Source: Tomitella biformata AHU 1821 (GTDB lineage: Bacteria > Actinomycetota > Actinomycetes > Mycobacteriales > Mycobacteriaceae). Taken from it: a stretch of DNA of 64,000 nucleotides. The stretch spans positions 1-64,000 of the forward strand of contig NZ_BAVQ01000083.1 in assembly GCF_000524475.1 (NCBI RefSeq), read 5' to 3'. Position 1 is the first letter of the stretch, and every line of letters starts with the position of its first letter. Positions 1-8,022 of the stretch are shown here, piece after piece. The notes beneath the pieces were generated by a model. That model ran no database searches, was not told the DNA's origin, and worked only from the letters and a program-made list of their open reading frames with translations. The position numbers and the translations under genes were made by a program.

Positions 1-34
1 CCACGCATCGGCATAACTGAAACGTCGGCATAAA

Positions 35-64
35 CCTTATTATGCCGACGTCGGCATAATAAGG
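35..64. repeat. 30-bp perfect palindrome at truncation point
   Basis: The 15-base arm CCTTATTATGCCGAC is followed directly by its exact reverse complement, with no loop. Two further partial copies of the unit (GTCGGCATAAAC and CATCGGCATAAC) lie at about 5-36. The palindrome sits exactly where the transposase reading frame to its right stops matching its family. It is therefore most likely the end of a transposon, or a recombinase site, inserted into the older transposase. The element itself would lie to the left, outside the window. Confidence 0.6.
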
Positions 65-656
65 TCGTCACGTCGTAAAGGATGAGGCTGAGTCCGCCGG
101 TGTCGGCGGCGTGGTCGAAGCATTTGTCGGCGATGATGTCGCGGTAGCCGCTGGGGGTGATCATCGCCAGATGTCGTTGGATTGTCTTGTAGGACACCGG
201 TTCTGCGCCCAGGTCGTCGAGGACACGCTGGGTGTCGGCCTTCGAGGTGGGCTCGATGATCCGGGCGATGACCAAGTCCCGGAACACGTCGTCGCCGACG
301 ATGTTGAAGCCGAGCTGGTCGTAGACGGAGCCGAGGACCTCGTAGATCAGGCGGGAGCTGGTTGCGCTGATTCGTCCCGGCGGCGCCAGCCCCGGGGCGG
401 GCCGGGGTGCCGGTGGGAGCAGTTCGGGGTTTCGCCAGTCCGCGACGTCGTCGATGCGGTGGATCAGTTCGGGCACCTCGAGGTCGAGCATCGGCTGGTC
501 GCCGCCGACGAAGGCGTGGGCCTGCGCGAGGAGGACGCCGAGTTCGGCGTCGGTGTGCGCGGATCCGAAATGCTTGATGATCTCGAGTTTGCCGTCGCGT
601 TTCTCCGCGGCTTGGACGGCGACCGCGCCGGAGCCTGTTCGGGTCTTTACCGGCGA
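61..656 (-). pseudogene. IS4/IS1634-type transposase, N-terminal fragment
   Basis: The minus-strand frame reads as the N-terminal third of an IS1634-like DDE transposase. It runs from VKTRTGSGAVAVQ, through GSAHTDAEL, VFRDLVIARIIEPTSK and DTQRVLDDLG, to SLILYDVTTL, which contains the first catalytic Asp. No start codon is available in frame: a TGA lies at 657-659 just upstream. After YDVTTL the frame runs into the palindromic element at 35-64 and no longer resembles the family. The gene is broken at both ends. An inverted repeat (GGATACT...AGTATCC, 669-690) just upstream may be the IS end. Confidence 0.65.
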
Positions 657-900
657 TCACCACGGCCTGGATACTACCGCCTTAGTATCCTTTTCCGCCC
701 TACCGACGACGCGAACACGCAGGTCACAACATCGCCAGCCGATCTACTGACCGGTAATGTCCTAACTCAGGTCGGAGCCTACGAGGCCCGGCAGTCCTCG
801 GGCTCAGTGGACGTGCGGAGTTCAGTGGCTTTGCGATCGAGTTATTTCGAGCCGGGCAACCGGACACGTCGTGGGCAAAGGACTCTATCCATGAAGGAGC

Positions 901-1905
901 GTGGTGGCCCAGCCTGACATCGCGGAGTTCGTAGACCCGTCGCCGGCCATGCTTTCCACGCAATGGAAGTCGGTGCTGGACCGAAATGTCTTGCCGGGCC
1001 AGCGCCAGGTCGACTTCGTTCCGTGCGAGATTGTGCTCTGCCTTTGTGCGTCGTTGGTACTTAACCACCGGGACTTCTCAAGCGAGAATCGGGCCAAGAC
1101 CGCCGGGCGGCCAATCCCAGAGTTCCACAGCCTGTTCCAGAGACGGCGTCGGAGCTTCTTTGCGAAAATGGCCAACCTCGACGGCTCACTCCCCAACGCA
1201 GGCATGCGGGATATCGAGGTCGCGGCTCGTCTCTTGTCCGACAGCCTGATGCTTCAGGACGTATATCTGCGAATCATGAGGTCGGCCCGGCTGCACGGCA
1301 TCGATGAGATCGTGCTGCCGGATTTTCTCGGCCTCGAAGGCGGCGAGTCCCTGGTCTTGTCTGGGCAGGAGGAACTTGTCCTCAGCGATGTCGAGTTCTC
1401 ATTGGAAGGGGCGCTGCAGAAGTGGCGGGATCACCCGAAGGGCAAGGACATTCCGGCCGAGATGACGGAGCGTCTCCTCATCGGCGCTGTCCGCGTGGGC
1501 CAGCACCGTTTCGCCGAGGACGTGCTGACCAACCACGGCCGGCGCTGCGTGTTTTGCGGTCTGAGCGGCAGCATCGGCGGGCGAGAACGGCCGAGGTTGC
1601 TCACCGCCAGCCACATCAAGCCGTGGAAGGACAGCGACAACAAGGAGCGTCTCGATCACCGCAATGGATTCACTGCCTGTCCAACCCACGACGTCGCCTT
1701 TGACACTGGGCTGATCACGGTCGACGAGGACCTGGGTCTGCATTACGCGCCGGGCGTGGAGGCCGAGTTTGAACACGAGCGGCCGTTGCGTCTGGCGCTG
1801 GGCCGGCCGCCGCTGGGGGACCGGCTGATCCTGCCGGACCGCGCCGCGCGACCGGATGTCGCGTGCCTGAACTGGCACCGGGACAAGGTGTTTGTCGCAA
1901 TCTGA
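901..1905 (+). CDS. HNH endonuclease domain protein
   Basis: This is a 334-residue protein whose C-terminal third is an HNH_2-type nuclease domain. CVFC (about 216-219) and a later Cys (260) look like a zinc knuckle. ASHIKPW (236-242), HRNGF (253-257) and THD (262-264) supply the His-Asn-His catalytic set. Such proteins are usually orphan or restriction-type endonucleases acting on DNA. The N-terminal 160 residues are not recognised. The start is GTG at 901, or the adjacent GTG at 904, which sits better behind AAGGAG. It lies alone between an IS remnant and a two-gene unit of unknown role, so a defence function is plausible but inferred. Confidence 0.7.
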   Translation: MVAQPDIAEFVDPSPAMLSTQWKSVLDRNVLPGQRQVDFVPCEIVLCLCASLVLNHRDFSSENRAKTAGRPIPEFHSLFQRRRRSFFAKMANLDGSLPNAGMRDIEVAARLLSDSLMLQDVYLRIMRSARLHGIDEIVLPDFLGLEGGESLVLSGQEELVLSDVEFSLEGALQKWRDHPKGKDIPAEMTERLLIGAVRVGQHRFAEDVLTNHGRRCVFCGLSGSIGGRERPRLLTASHIKPWKDSDNKERLDHRNGFTACPTHDVAFDTGLITVDEDLGLHYAPGVEAEFEHERPLRLALGRPPLGDRLILPDRAARPDVACLNWHRDKVFVAI

Positions 1906-2055
1906 GCGGAACAACTGGCGGCGTCGCGCAATGCTCTCGACGCCGGTCGGGTCGACTCCTGTTGGTTCTCCTATTGCCCATCAGTGGCCAGGATAGAGCT
2001 TTTTTCTGCGGATCTCCGCTTTCCAGTCAACACGGCTGGAAACACGAGCTCGCGG

Positions 2056-2487
2056 TCAGAGGTCCCAGACCTGGTCGGGGTCGTCGAGTGCCGCGCGGAT
2101 CTGGCTCAGGTCGTTGAGGTCGCCAAGTGGGGAAGTGCGGGCGACATCGACAATGCTCTTCAGAACAGCGCCGGCTACTTCAGCGTTACCCTGTTCGAGT
2201 GCCTGGTCGAGCCGGGTGAACAGCCCATCAAAGTTGGTCCGCCGTTCGGCAAATACCTGCCCGAAATAGTTACGCAGGATCGACTCGGCAGCCTTGATAC
2301 GCGTTACTTCGGTTGTCTCGTAGGCCGCGATCCGGGCTTGCTTTGAGTTCTCGACAGCATGCACGGTGATGCACTCCCGAGCCGCATTCACCAACTGGTT
2401 CAGTGCGTTGAAACCATCGAGGGCAGAGGGGAGGCCCTTGAGCGGTCCAAGAACCTCGCCGACGTGTACCTTGCCTTTTTCAGTCAT
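2056..2487 (-). CDS. hypothetical protein, partner of the Gly/Ala-rich protein
   Basis: A 143-residue, mostly helical soluble protein without a recognised family. Its start overlaps the end of the upstream gene by 8 bases, so the two are almost certainly translated together and probably work together. Composition is mixed, with several short amphipathic helices (for example VLGPLKGLPSALDG and FGQVFAERRTNFDGLF) and no signal peptide or membrane segment. The overlap suggests a small accessory or immunity-like partner. That is inference from gene order, not from homology. Confidence 0.6.
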   Translation of the reverse strand: MTEKGKVHVGEVLGPLKGLPSALDGFNALNQLVNAARECITVHAVENSKQARIAAYETTEVTRIKAAESILRNYFGQVFAERRTNFDGLFTRLDQALEQGNAEVAGAVLKSIVDVARTSPLGDLNDLSQIRAALDDPDQVWDL

Positions 2488-3469
2488 CCTCAGCCTCTTC
2501 AGTCATCGCGCGATACTTGATTGTCAGGTTCGAGCTCTCCTCGCTGAGGTCGCCAGAGTCATCGATGACCGGCGTAGCAGCTAGATCTCGGACGGCGACG
2601 ACGAGTACCATCGTCCGTTGGAATCGTGGTGCGTGAGCTTGGGGCTCGAATGGCTCAGACTCAAGCAGGTCGAGAGCGCTAACTGCTCGGGCAGTCAGCT
2701 TCTGTAGCAGGGAGCTCAGCTCCTCGGCGCGATCGTCAACCGCTGCCAATTTGGCGTCGGTTGCAGCCAACTCGGCTATTCCCACTGCGATCTTCGCCTG
2801 GAACTCCTTCGCCTGGGTGATGGCCTTGACTCCCTGGCCCTTTGTGACGAAGCCACCGACGAGCAGGGCCGGTCCTATCATCAATACATTGAGAACCACG
2901 GCACCGACCGCCATTCCGCCGCCGCCGGCGGCCAAGGCTCCGCCGCCAAGCCACGCGATGGTCGCACTCTGTGCCGCGGCTCCAGACAGCCCAGCGATCG
3001 CTGTGCCGGTGCTAGCAGCACCAAAGCTAGTGACAGCAGCCGTTGCCGCAGCTCCGGTTCCCATCGCTGATACCGCTGAAGCGGCGGCTCCGCCCACCCA
3101 GGACTTCGCATCAACACTCAGCCCAGTCAGGCCTGGTACGCGGGCCATCTTGGCGTCGACCCCGTCGACCAGTAACCGTTCGCTCTCTCGGATCTTCCGT
3201 TGATTGCGAACCATGAATTCCGCCATACGAAGTACGGTTTCTTTGTACGCACGCTGCTGGAGTGTCCCAAGATCCCCAATGGTCTGGTTGGTACCTGAGA
3301 TCTTCTGCTCGGTGTTCATACGATGTTTTTCGTACTCTGCGCGAGCTTCTTTGATGTTGCCAGAAGCTTTCTTGATGTCGTAGGCGCCCTTGCCTCCGAG
3401 AGCGAGGCCGCCTCCGCCTACCGCAGCGCCAACAGCGATGACAGCGGCTGGGATCAGTGGCAAGACCAT
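2480..3469 (-). CDS. Gly/Ala-rich putative membrane-inserting protein
   Basis: A 329-residue protein. The start at 3469 is chosen because AAAGGA precedes the ATG. Residues 2-25 form a hydrophobic segment with a GGGG stretch. Residues about 30-110 look like a charged coiled coil (EARAEYEKHRMNTEQ). Residues about 115-210 are a long Gly/Ala-rich hydrophobic region with glycine-zipper spacing (GGGALAAGGGGMAVGAVVL). A second helical region and an acidic tail follow. This architecture is typical of proteins that insert into or remodel membranes, such as pore-forming toxins or effectors. No specific family is recognised. It is co-transcribed with the 143-residue protein at 2056-2487. Confidence 0.6.
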   Translation of the reverse strand: MVLPLIPAAVIAVGAAVGGGGLALGGKGAYDIKKASGNIKEARAEYEKHRMNTEQKISGTNQTIGDLGTLQQRAYKETVLRMAEFMVRNQRKIRESERLLVDGVDAKMARVPGLTGLSVDAKSWVGGAAASAVSAMGTGAAATAAVTSFGAASTGTAIAGLSGAAAQSATIAWLGGGALAAGGGGMAVGAVVLNVLMIGPALLVGGFVTKGQGVKAITQAKEFQAKIAVGIAELAATDAKLAAVDDRAEELSSLLQKLTARAVSALDLLESEPFEPQAHAPRFQRTMVLVVAVRDLAATPVIDDSGDLSEESSNLTIKYRAMTEEAEDD

Positions 3470-3973
3470 AGCGGTTCCTTTCAACAACGAGTGACGAGCA
3501 GCGAGATTCGGGTAATTCTCAATTTGCGGGACGCACATTAACCCGCAGTCGCGACATAGGCATCTCGGGTGATGATGAATAGTACTCGACCAAGCCTTGT
3601 CATTGAATGGGGCATCCTGTATTCGTAAGGAAGTCTCCAATGCGCGGCAGCTGGTCGCCGGTCCCGTGCCATAGCCTCGAAGTTTCGATACGTCCGCGGG
3701 TCCCTAGACCCCGCCGATATGAGGTCGGTCCTTCGACGATCGAGATCGAGCTGGGCGTCATCACGACAGAGGAGATCGAGTCGGTTCACGTCACCGAGCG
3801 GCACTACGTCTACGCCCAGTCCGAGGACCTGCGGCAGCTGGTGGGGACCTACGCATAGGCAATGCGAGTGGATAGGGGGCCTTGTTGAGGTGCCCCGCCG
3901 ATCGCGCTGCGGACCATTGGGCTGAGCGACATGAGGCTCGCCAGGCGGCTGGTGTTCCCGTGATGGGCGAGCG
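3470..3973. other. 500-bp gap with a possible gene remnant
   Basis: No convincing complete gene is present. A plus-strand frame ending at 3858 (roughly 3700-3858) reads IEIELGVITTEEIESVHVTE, then RHYVYAQSEDLRQLVGTYA and a stop. It has protein-like composition but no believable start, so it may be the 3' end of a decayed gene. The opposite strand offers only a basic, low-complexity frame. Nothing else is seen. Confidence 0.3.
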
Positions 3974-5098
3974 TCATTCTTGGCTGTTGACCACTACCCA
4001 GAAGGTGCCGAAGTCCCAATCGTCCGGGGTCTCAGCATCGATCTCGATCATCGCCGCGATGATCGCGTCGAGGTCGAACCGCTCGGCGGTGCCCGGACCA
4101 TGGCGTCGGTCGAGCGTGTTCGCGACGCAGCAGCGGACGGACTGCTGCCAGTTGCCCGATCCATCCCCGCCGTCTGGCGCATTCTGCACGCTGGACCCGT
4201 GAATGCTCAGCTCTGCCGCGGCCGCCAGGTAGCTCTCGGCGTCGCAGAGCTCGCCGGGGCTGACGTCGAGGGAATATCCGCCGAAGGCATCCAGCACTGG
4301 GGTCCAGCGGTTCTCGTCGCAGTCGAACTGCAGCGATTCCCAGTCGGTCCGGTCATCGTCGCGCTCGGCGAGCTCTCCCCAGAGCCAGGCGAACATGGGG
4401 CTGTGGAGGAAGTCGTAGTACTCCTTCCCGTGGTCTTCGGGATTCTCGGCGTAGCGATCCTGCAGGCAGAGGAGTTCACCGACCATAAGCTCGTATATTT
4501 CGTCCTCCCACGCACTAGGGGAACGATCAGTCCGCCGGCTGTCCTCCACCACCAGCCAGAACGTGCCGAAGTTCCAGTCGTCCAGTTGCGGCTCGTCGTA
4601 TGCGAGCATGCGGTCGACAACGCGGTCGACGTCGTAGTCCTCGGCGGCAACAACGCCGTACCGGGCCTCGATGGCGGCGGCCACCCGACACCGGATGGCC
4701 ACGATGCCGCCCTCGGTGCCGTGCTCGGTATGCCCGGACAATTCCGCCACGGCGATGGTCAATGCCAGGGAGTCGTGGACCGGGTGCAGCGCCTCGAAGG
4801 GCGTGTCCTCGATGTCGAAGAGCACGGGCAGCCAGCGGTTCGCCGCGTAGGTGCCCATGTGCGGACCGCAGTCGAAGCGGGAGTCCCGTCGCTCGATCGC
4901 CTGGCCCACGAGCCACACGAACATCGGCCCGGCGGTGAAGGCCGCCATATCGTCCTCGGCGTCGACCAACATCCGCGCGAGTGCCGAGACGTTGTCCGTG
5001 TCTACGTGCGGCAACGCGGCCGTGCAGCCTCGGATGCTGGCACCCATGTGCAGGTAGTCCTCCAGAACCAGCTCGTATAGCCCATCGTCATTCGTCAA
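3974..5098 (-). CDS. unknown protein with two tandem copies of one domain
   Basis: About 374 residues from a TTG at 5098. The frame is open to 5224, but that start would fall inside the terminator hairpin at 5215-5244, so a downstream start is preferred. The protein is an internal duplication of about 180 residues. Each copy has a MFxWL(V/W)G segment followed by NRWxPVL, a CRVAAxxxxRxG-like helix, and ends in DDW(N/D)FGTFW(L/V)VV. It is very acidic and rich in Trp and Tyr, with no signal peptide. No catalytic motif is recognised. It sits alone, downstream of the barbiturase operon terminator. Confidence 0.6.
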   Translation of the reverse strand: MTNDDGLYELVLEDYLHMGASIRGCTAALPHVDTDNVSALARMLVDAEDDMAAFTAGPMFVWLVGQAIERRDSRFDCGPHMGTYAANRWLPVLFDIEDTPFEALHPVHDSLALTIAVAELSGHTEHGTEGGIVAIRCRVAAAIEARYGVVAAEDYDVDRVVDRMLAYDEPQLDDWNFGTFWLVVEDSRRTDRSPSAWEDEIYELMVGELLCLQDRYAENPEDHGKEYYDFLHSPMFAWLWGELAERDDDRTDWESLQFDCDENRWTPVLDAFGGYSLDVSPGELCDAESYLAAAAELSIHGSSVQNAPDGGDGSGNWQQSVRCCVANTLDRRHGPGTAERFDLDAIIAAMIEIDAETPDDWDFGTFWVVVNSQE

Positions 5099-5214
5099 TT
5101 CCCACCCCTGTTGCGACCTGGCCGGCGTGCTCGCTCGCGCGTCGGCGTCAACTGTCGGCGATTGTGTATCAGGGGTCTGACATTGGCATCGCCAGCAGGC
5201 CAGGGACGACGAGA

Positions 5215-5244
5215 AGGGCCGCACGGGAGATCCCGTGCGGCCCT
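5215..5244 (-). terminator. rho-independent-type hairpin after barbiturase
   Basis: Perfect 14-base arms (AGGGCCGCACGGGA and its complement) are separated by two bases, 17 bases beyond the barbiturase stop codon. No T-run follows, as is common for actinobacterial hairpin terminators. It marks the 3' end of the catabolic transcript. Confidence 0.8.
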
Positions 5245-5261
5245 ACCTGGTCAGCTGAGTC

Positions 5262-6371
5262 TTACGCGCCCATGTCCACAATTGCGGCGACGGGGCCGCC
5301 GCCCTCGGGGCCCTGGTGCGCGGCGGAGACGGAGACGAACACGGCCGGGTCGCCGGTGACGGACGCGGCGACGCCGCCGACGGCCGCCTTGATCTGGCGG
5401 TGCCAGTGCACGTCGGAGTCGTCGAGCATGGCGTTGCGGCGCCCGCGGACGGTGCCGTCCTGGCTGGCCTCGCACTTGAGGAAGACGTTGACGAGCTTGC
5501 CGTCGAGGTCGCTGGTGCGGGGGCGCTCGGGCAGCTCGAGGCCGGCGTCGCGGATCGCGTTCCAGATGCCGTCCTGGTCGAGGGCGTCCGTCATGACGGA
5601 GTGGCCGATGCGGTAGCGGCCGCCGACGCCGCGGGCGTTGCCGACGACGACGATCTGCGCGCGGTCGAGCTCCACGCCCGAGGAGCAGGAGGCGACGGCG
5701 GAGAACAGCTCGCGGTTGTTCATCACGTCCTCGTCGGTGGGCATCTCGATCTCGCCGAGCGCCACGGCGATGCCGAGGGCGGTGCCGCCGTTGGACAGGT
5801 CCATCGACTCGTGCGTCTGCTCGGTCCACACGGTCTTGCCGCGCTTCTTCGCGTCGCGGATGGTGTGGATGGTCAGCAGCGGTGTCTTGGTCTGCACGTA
5901 GTGCACGTCCGCGGGGTCGGTGATGCCGGCGTTGGCCATCGCGTCGCGCACGGCGTCGGCGACCTTGGTGATCATCGCGACGCGGCCGATGTCCTCGGGC
6001 AGCAGCTGCTGGCTCATCGCGACGCCGACGGTCAGGCGCGGCTCGTCGGTCTTGACGACCTTGTCCGCGGGGACGGTCGCGAAGATCGTCGCGTGGGGGC
6101 TGATGACGCCGTCGGTGCCGCCGGACCAGACGATGGGGACCTGGCCGACGTCGTACGCGCTGCGGGTGCCGCGGGCGGTGAGGACCTCGCGGAAGGCGCG
6201 GTCGGCGATGATGCGGGTGTAGTCGTTGACGCCGCCGTTGCCCTCGGTCTTGCCGATGACGGCGATCACGCGGTCCGCCTCGATCACACCGTTGCTGATG
6301 AGCTTGTCCAGCTCGCTAGCGTCGGACACGTTGTGGAGCGGGACCTTTTGGACTTCAATTGCCTCGGGCAT
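5262..6371 (-). CDS. barbiturase / ring-opening amidohydrolase
   Basis: A 369-residue member of the cyanuric acid hydrolase/barbiturase family, which opens a symmetrical ring of three amide-like bonds using three Ser-Lys pairs. Candidate lysines are K41 (IGKTEG), K162 (VQTKTPLL) and K299 (VFLKCE). They pair with serines in WSGGTDG (S83), SCSSG (S228-231) and VSVSAAHQG (S349). The C-terminal [10 protein letters not shown] motif is intact and the length is normal. AAGGAG lies before the ATG. Neighbouring uracil permeases, uracil phosphoribosyltransferase and a Mo-hydroxylase favour barbiturase (barbiturate to ureidomalonate) over cyanuric acid hydrolase. The substrate is inferred from context. 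It is the last gene before the terminator at 5215-5244. Confidence 0.88.
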   Translation of the reverse strand: MPEAIEVQKVPLHNVSDASELDKLISNGVIEADRVIAVIGKTEGNGGVNDYTRIIADRAFREVLTARGTRSAYDVGQVPIVWSGGTDGVISPHATIFATVPADKVVKTDEPRLTVGVAMSQQLLPEDIGRVAMITKVADAVRDAMANAGITDPADVHYVQTKTPLLTIHTIRDAKKRGKTVWTEQTHESMDLSNGGTALGIAVALGEIEMPTDEDVMNNRELFSAVASCSSGVELDRAQIVVVGNARGVGGRYRIGHSVMTDALDQDGIWNAIRDAGLELPERPRTSDLDGKLVNVFLKCEASQDGTVRGRRNAMLDDSDVHWHRQIKAAVGGVAASVTGDPAVFVSVSAAHQGPEGGGPVAAIVDMGA

Positions 6372-6496
6372 GGGAATCTCCTTGATGTTCGGCGGTCAAG
6401 TGCGGGGCGGTCAAGTGTGAGGGGGCGACCAGGGAGTGACCTGATGACACACATCACGTTATCGGTGGGGGAAGGGCACGGGCATCGGCAAGGATT

Positions 6497-6521
6497 GCCC
6501 AACCTGGCCTAGATCTTGGGC
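6497..6521. promoter_or_regulatory. candidate operator upstream of barbiturase
   Basis: An inverted repeat GCCCAA-N13-TTGGGC lies 125 bases upstream of the barbiturase ATG, just past the end of the carboxyltransferase gene. Its half-sites (TTGCCCAACCT and, reversed, CTGCCCAAGAT) resemble short sequences found upstream of most other units of the island, with a (T/C)GCCnA core. It is a candidate PucR binding site. That link is inference from recurrence. Confidence 0.4.
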
Positions 6522-6525
6522 AGGT

Positions 6526-8022
6526 TCACGCGCCCATCTCGCGGTAGCGGCGCAGGCGCAGTGCCAACAGCTCCTCGGGGGAGCGGGCGAGCAACGCCGC
6601 CAGCTCGTGTTCGAGCACCCGGCCCAGGCGGGCCAGGAACGCGTCGGGCTCGTCGGCGGCGTCGGGCCACTCGGCCACGATCCTGTCGACCAGGCCGTTG
6701 CGCAGCAGGTCGACGCTGCGCACGCCCTGCTGCTCCGCCATCTCGGCGGCGCGCTCGGTGGTGTGGAAGCGGATCGCCGACGCGCCCTCGGGCGGCAGCG
6801 GCGAGAGCCATGCGTGCTGCGCGCACAGGACCCGGTCCGCGGGCAGGAGCGCGAGCGCCCCGCCGCCGGCGCCCTCGCCGAGCAGCAGGCAGATCGTCGG
6901 CGCGGTCAGCGTGGTCAGGTCGACGAGGCAGCGCGCGATCTCCCCGGCGAGCCCGCCCTCCTCGGCCTCCTTGCTCAAAGCCGCTCCCGCAGTGTCGATC
7001 ACGGTGACCAGCGGTAGCCGTAGGTCCGCGGCCAGGCGCATGCCGCGGCGGGCCTCGCGCAGCGCGGCGGGGCCCAGCGGCTGGCTGGCGGTGGTGCGGT
7101 CCTGGCCGAGCAGCACGCAGGATGCCGCGCCGAACTTCGCGAGGGCCAGGAATAGCCCGGGCTCGCGCTCGCCGGCCCCGGTGCCCTGCAGCGGGGTGAC
7201 GGTGTTCGCGGCGACGCGCACGAGCTGGCGCACGCCGGGCCGGTCGGGTCGGCGCGAGCGGGTGATGGACTCCCACGCGGTCACATCCGCCAGTTTCTCC
7301 AGGGGCACGTTCGGCACGGGCGGCGGCGCGTCCCGCGGGGCGCACAGCACGGCGAGGGTGTCGATGGCGACGCGGCGCAGCTCCGAGTGTGGGACGACGG
7401 CGTCGACGAGGCCGTGGTCGGCGAGGTTCTCGGAGGTCTGCACATCCCGGGGGAAATCCTCCCCGTAGATCGCCTTGAACACACGCGGCCCGAGGAACCC
7501 GACGAGCGCCTTCGGCTCCGCGGCGGTCACGTGGCCCAGCGAGCCCCACGAGGCGAACGCCCCGCCGGTGGTGGGGTGGCGCAGGTAGACGACGTACGCC
7601 AACCCCGCCGCCTTGTGCTGGGCGACGGCGGTGGAGATCTTCACCATCTGCAGGAACGCGACGGTGCCCTCCTGCATCCGCGTGCCGCCGGAGGTGGGAG
7701 CGGCCAGCAGCGGCAGGCCCTCGGCGGTGGCCCGGTTGATGGCCTGGACCAGGCGCTCAGCGGCGGCGACGCCGATGGAGCCGGCGAGGAAGCCGAACTC
7801 GCACAACACCACTGCGACGCGCCGGCCGTCGAGGGTGGCTTCGCCGGTGATGACGGACTCGTCGAGCCCGGTGCGCTCGCGTGCCTCGGCGAGCTCGTCG
7901 AGGTAGCTCTGCGCGGGCGGGCCGTGGACGCCGATGGGCGGGCGCGGCTCGCTGTCCCAGCGCGTGAAGCTGCCCTCGTCGAAGACCAGGGCGGCGAGCG
8001 CTAGCGCGCCCACGCGGCTCAC
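6526..8022 (-). CDS. fused AccD-AccA-type carboxyltransferase (malonyl-CoA decarboxylase candidate)
   Basis: A 498-residue protein with two crotonase-fold carboxyltransferase halves. The N-terminal, AccD-like half (about 1-240) has TSGGTRMQEG and TGGAFASWGSLGHV. The C-terminal, AccA-like half (about 255-495) has DTAGAALSKEAEEGGLAGEI, GEGAGGGALALLPADRV and PLPPEGASAI. No biotin carboxylase or biotin carrier is encoded nearby, so it probably does not carboxylate acetyl-CoA. Running in reverse it could decarboxylate malonyl-CoA, as in malonate decarboxylase MdcD/MdcE-type subunits. Its GTG overlaps the TGA of the upstream CoA-transferase gene (GTGA at 8019-8022), indicating translational coupling and a shared pathway. 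Confidence 0.75.
   Translation of the reverse strand: MSRVGALALAALVFDEGSFTRWDSEPRPPIGVHGPPAQSYLDELAEARERTGLDESVITGEATLDGRRVAVVLCEFGFLAGSIGVAAAERLVQAINRATAEGLPLLAAPTSGGTRMQEGTVAFLQMVKISTAVAQHKAAGLAYVVYLRHPTTGGAFASWGSLGHVTAAEPKALVGFLGPRVFKAIYGEDFPRDVQTSENLADHGLVDAVVPHSELRRVAIDTLAVLCAPRDAPPPVPNVPLEKLADVTAWESITRSRRPDRPGVRQLVRVAANTVTPLQGTGAGEREPGLFLALAKFGAASCVLLGQDRTTASQPLGPAALREARRGMRLAADLRLPLVTVIDTAGAALSKEAEEGGLAGEIARCLVDLTTLTAPTICLLLGEGAGGGALALLPADRVLCAQHAWLSPLPPEGASAIRFHTTERAAEMAEQQGVRSVDLLRNGLVDRIVAEWPDAADEPDAFLARLGRVLEHELAALLARSPEELLALRLRRYREMGA

Noticed and set aside
40-917. Open frames on both strands over the left-end transposase (207 and 268 codons)
   Set aside because: They are Arg/Pro-rich or Val/Asp-rich shadows of the true, start-less transposase frame, which alone shows family motifs.
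5262-6371. Cyanuric acid hydrolase (triazine degradation)
   Set aside because: The same fold cannot be separated by eye, but no triazine genes are present and all neighbours fit pyrimidine metabolism. Kept as an alternative only.
6526-8022. Acetyl-CoA carboxylase for fatty acid synthesis
   Set aside because: No biotin carboxylase or carrier gene is nearby, and translational coupling to a CoA-transferase fits catabolism better.
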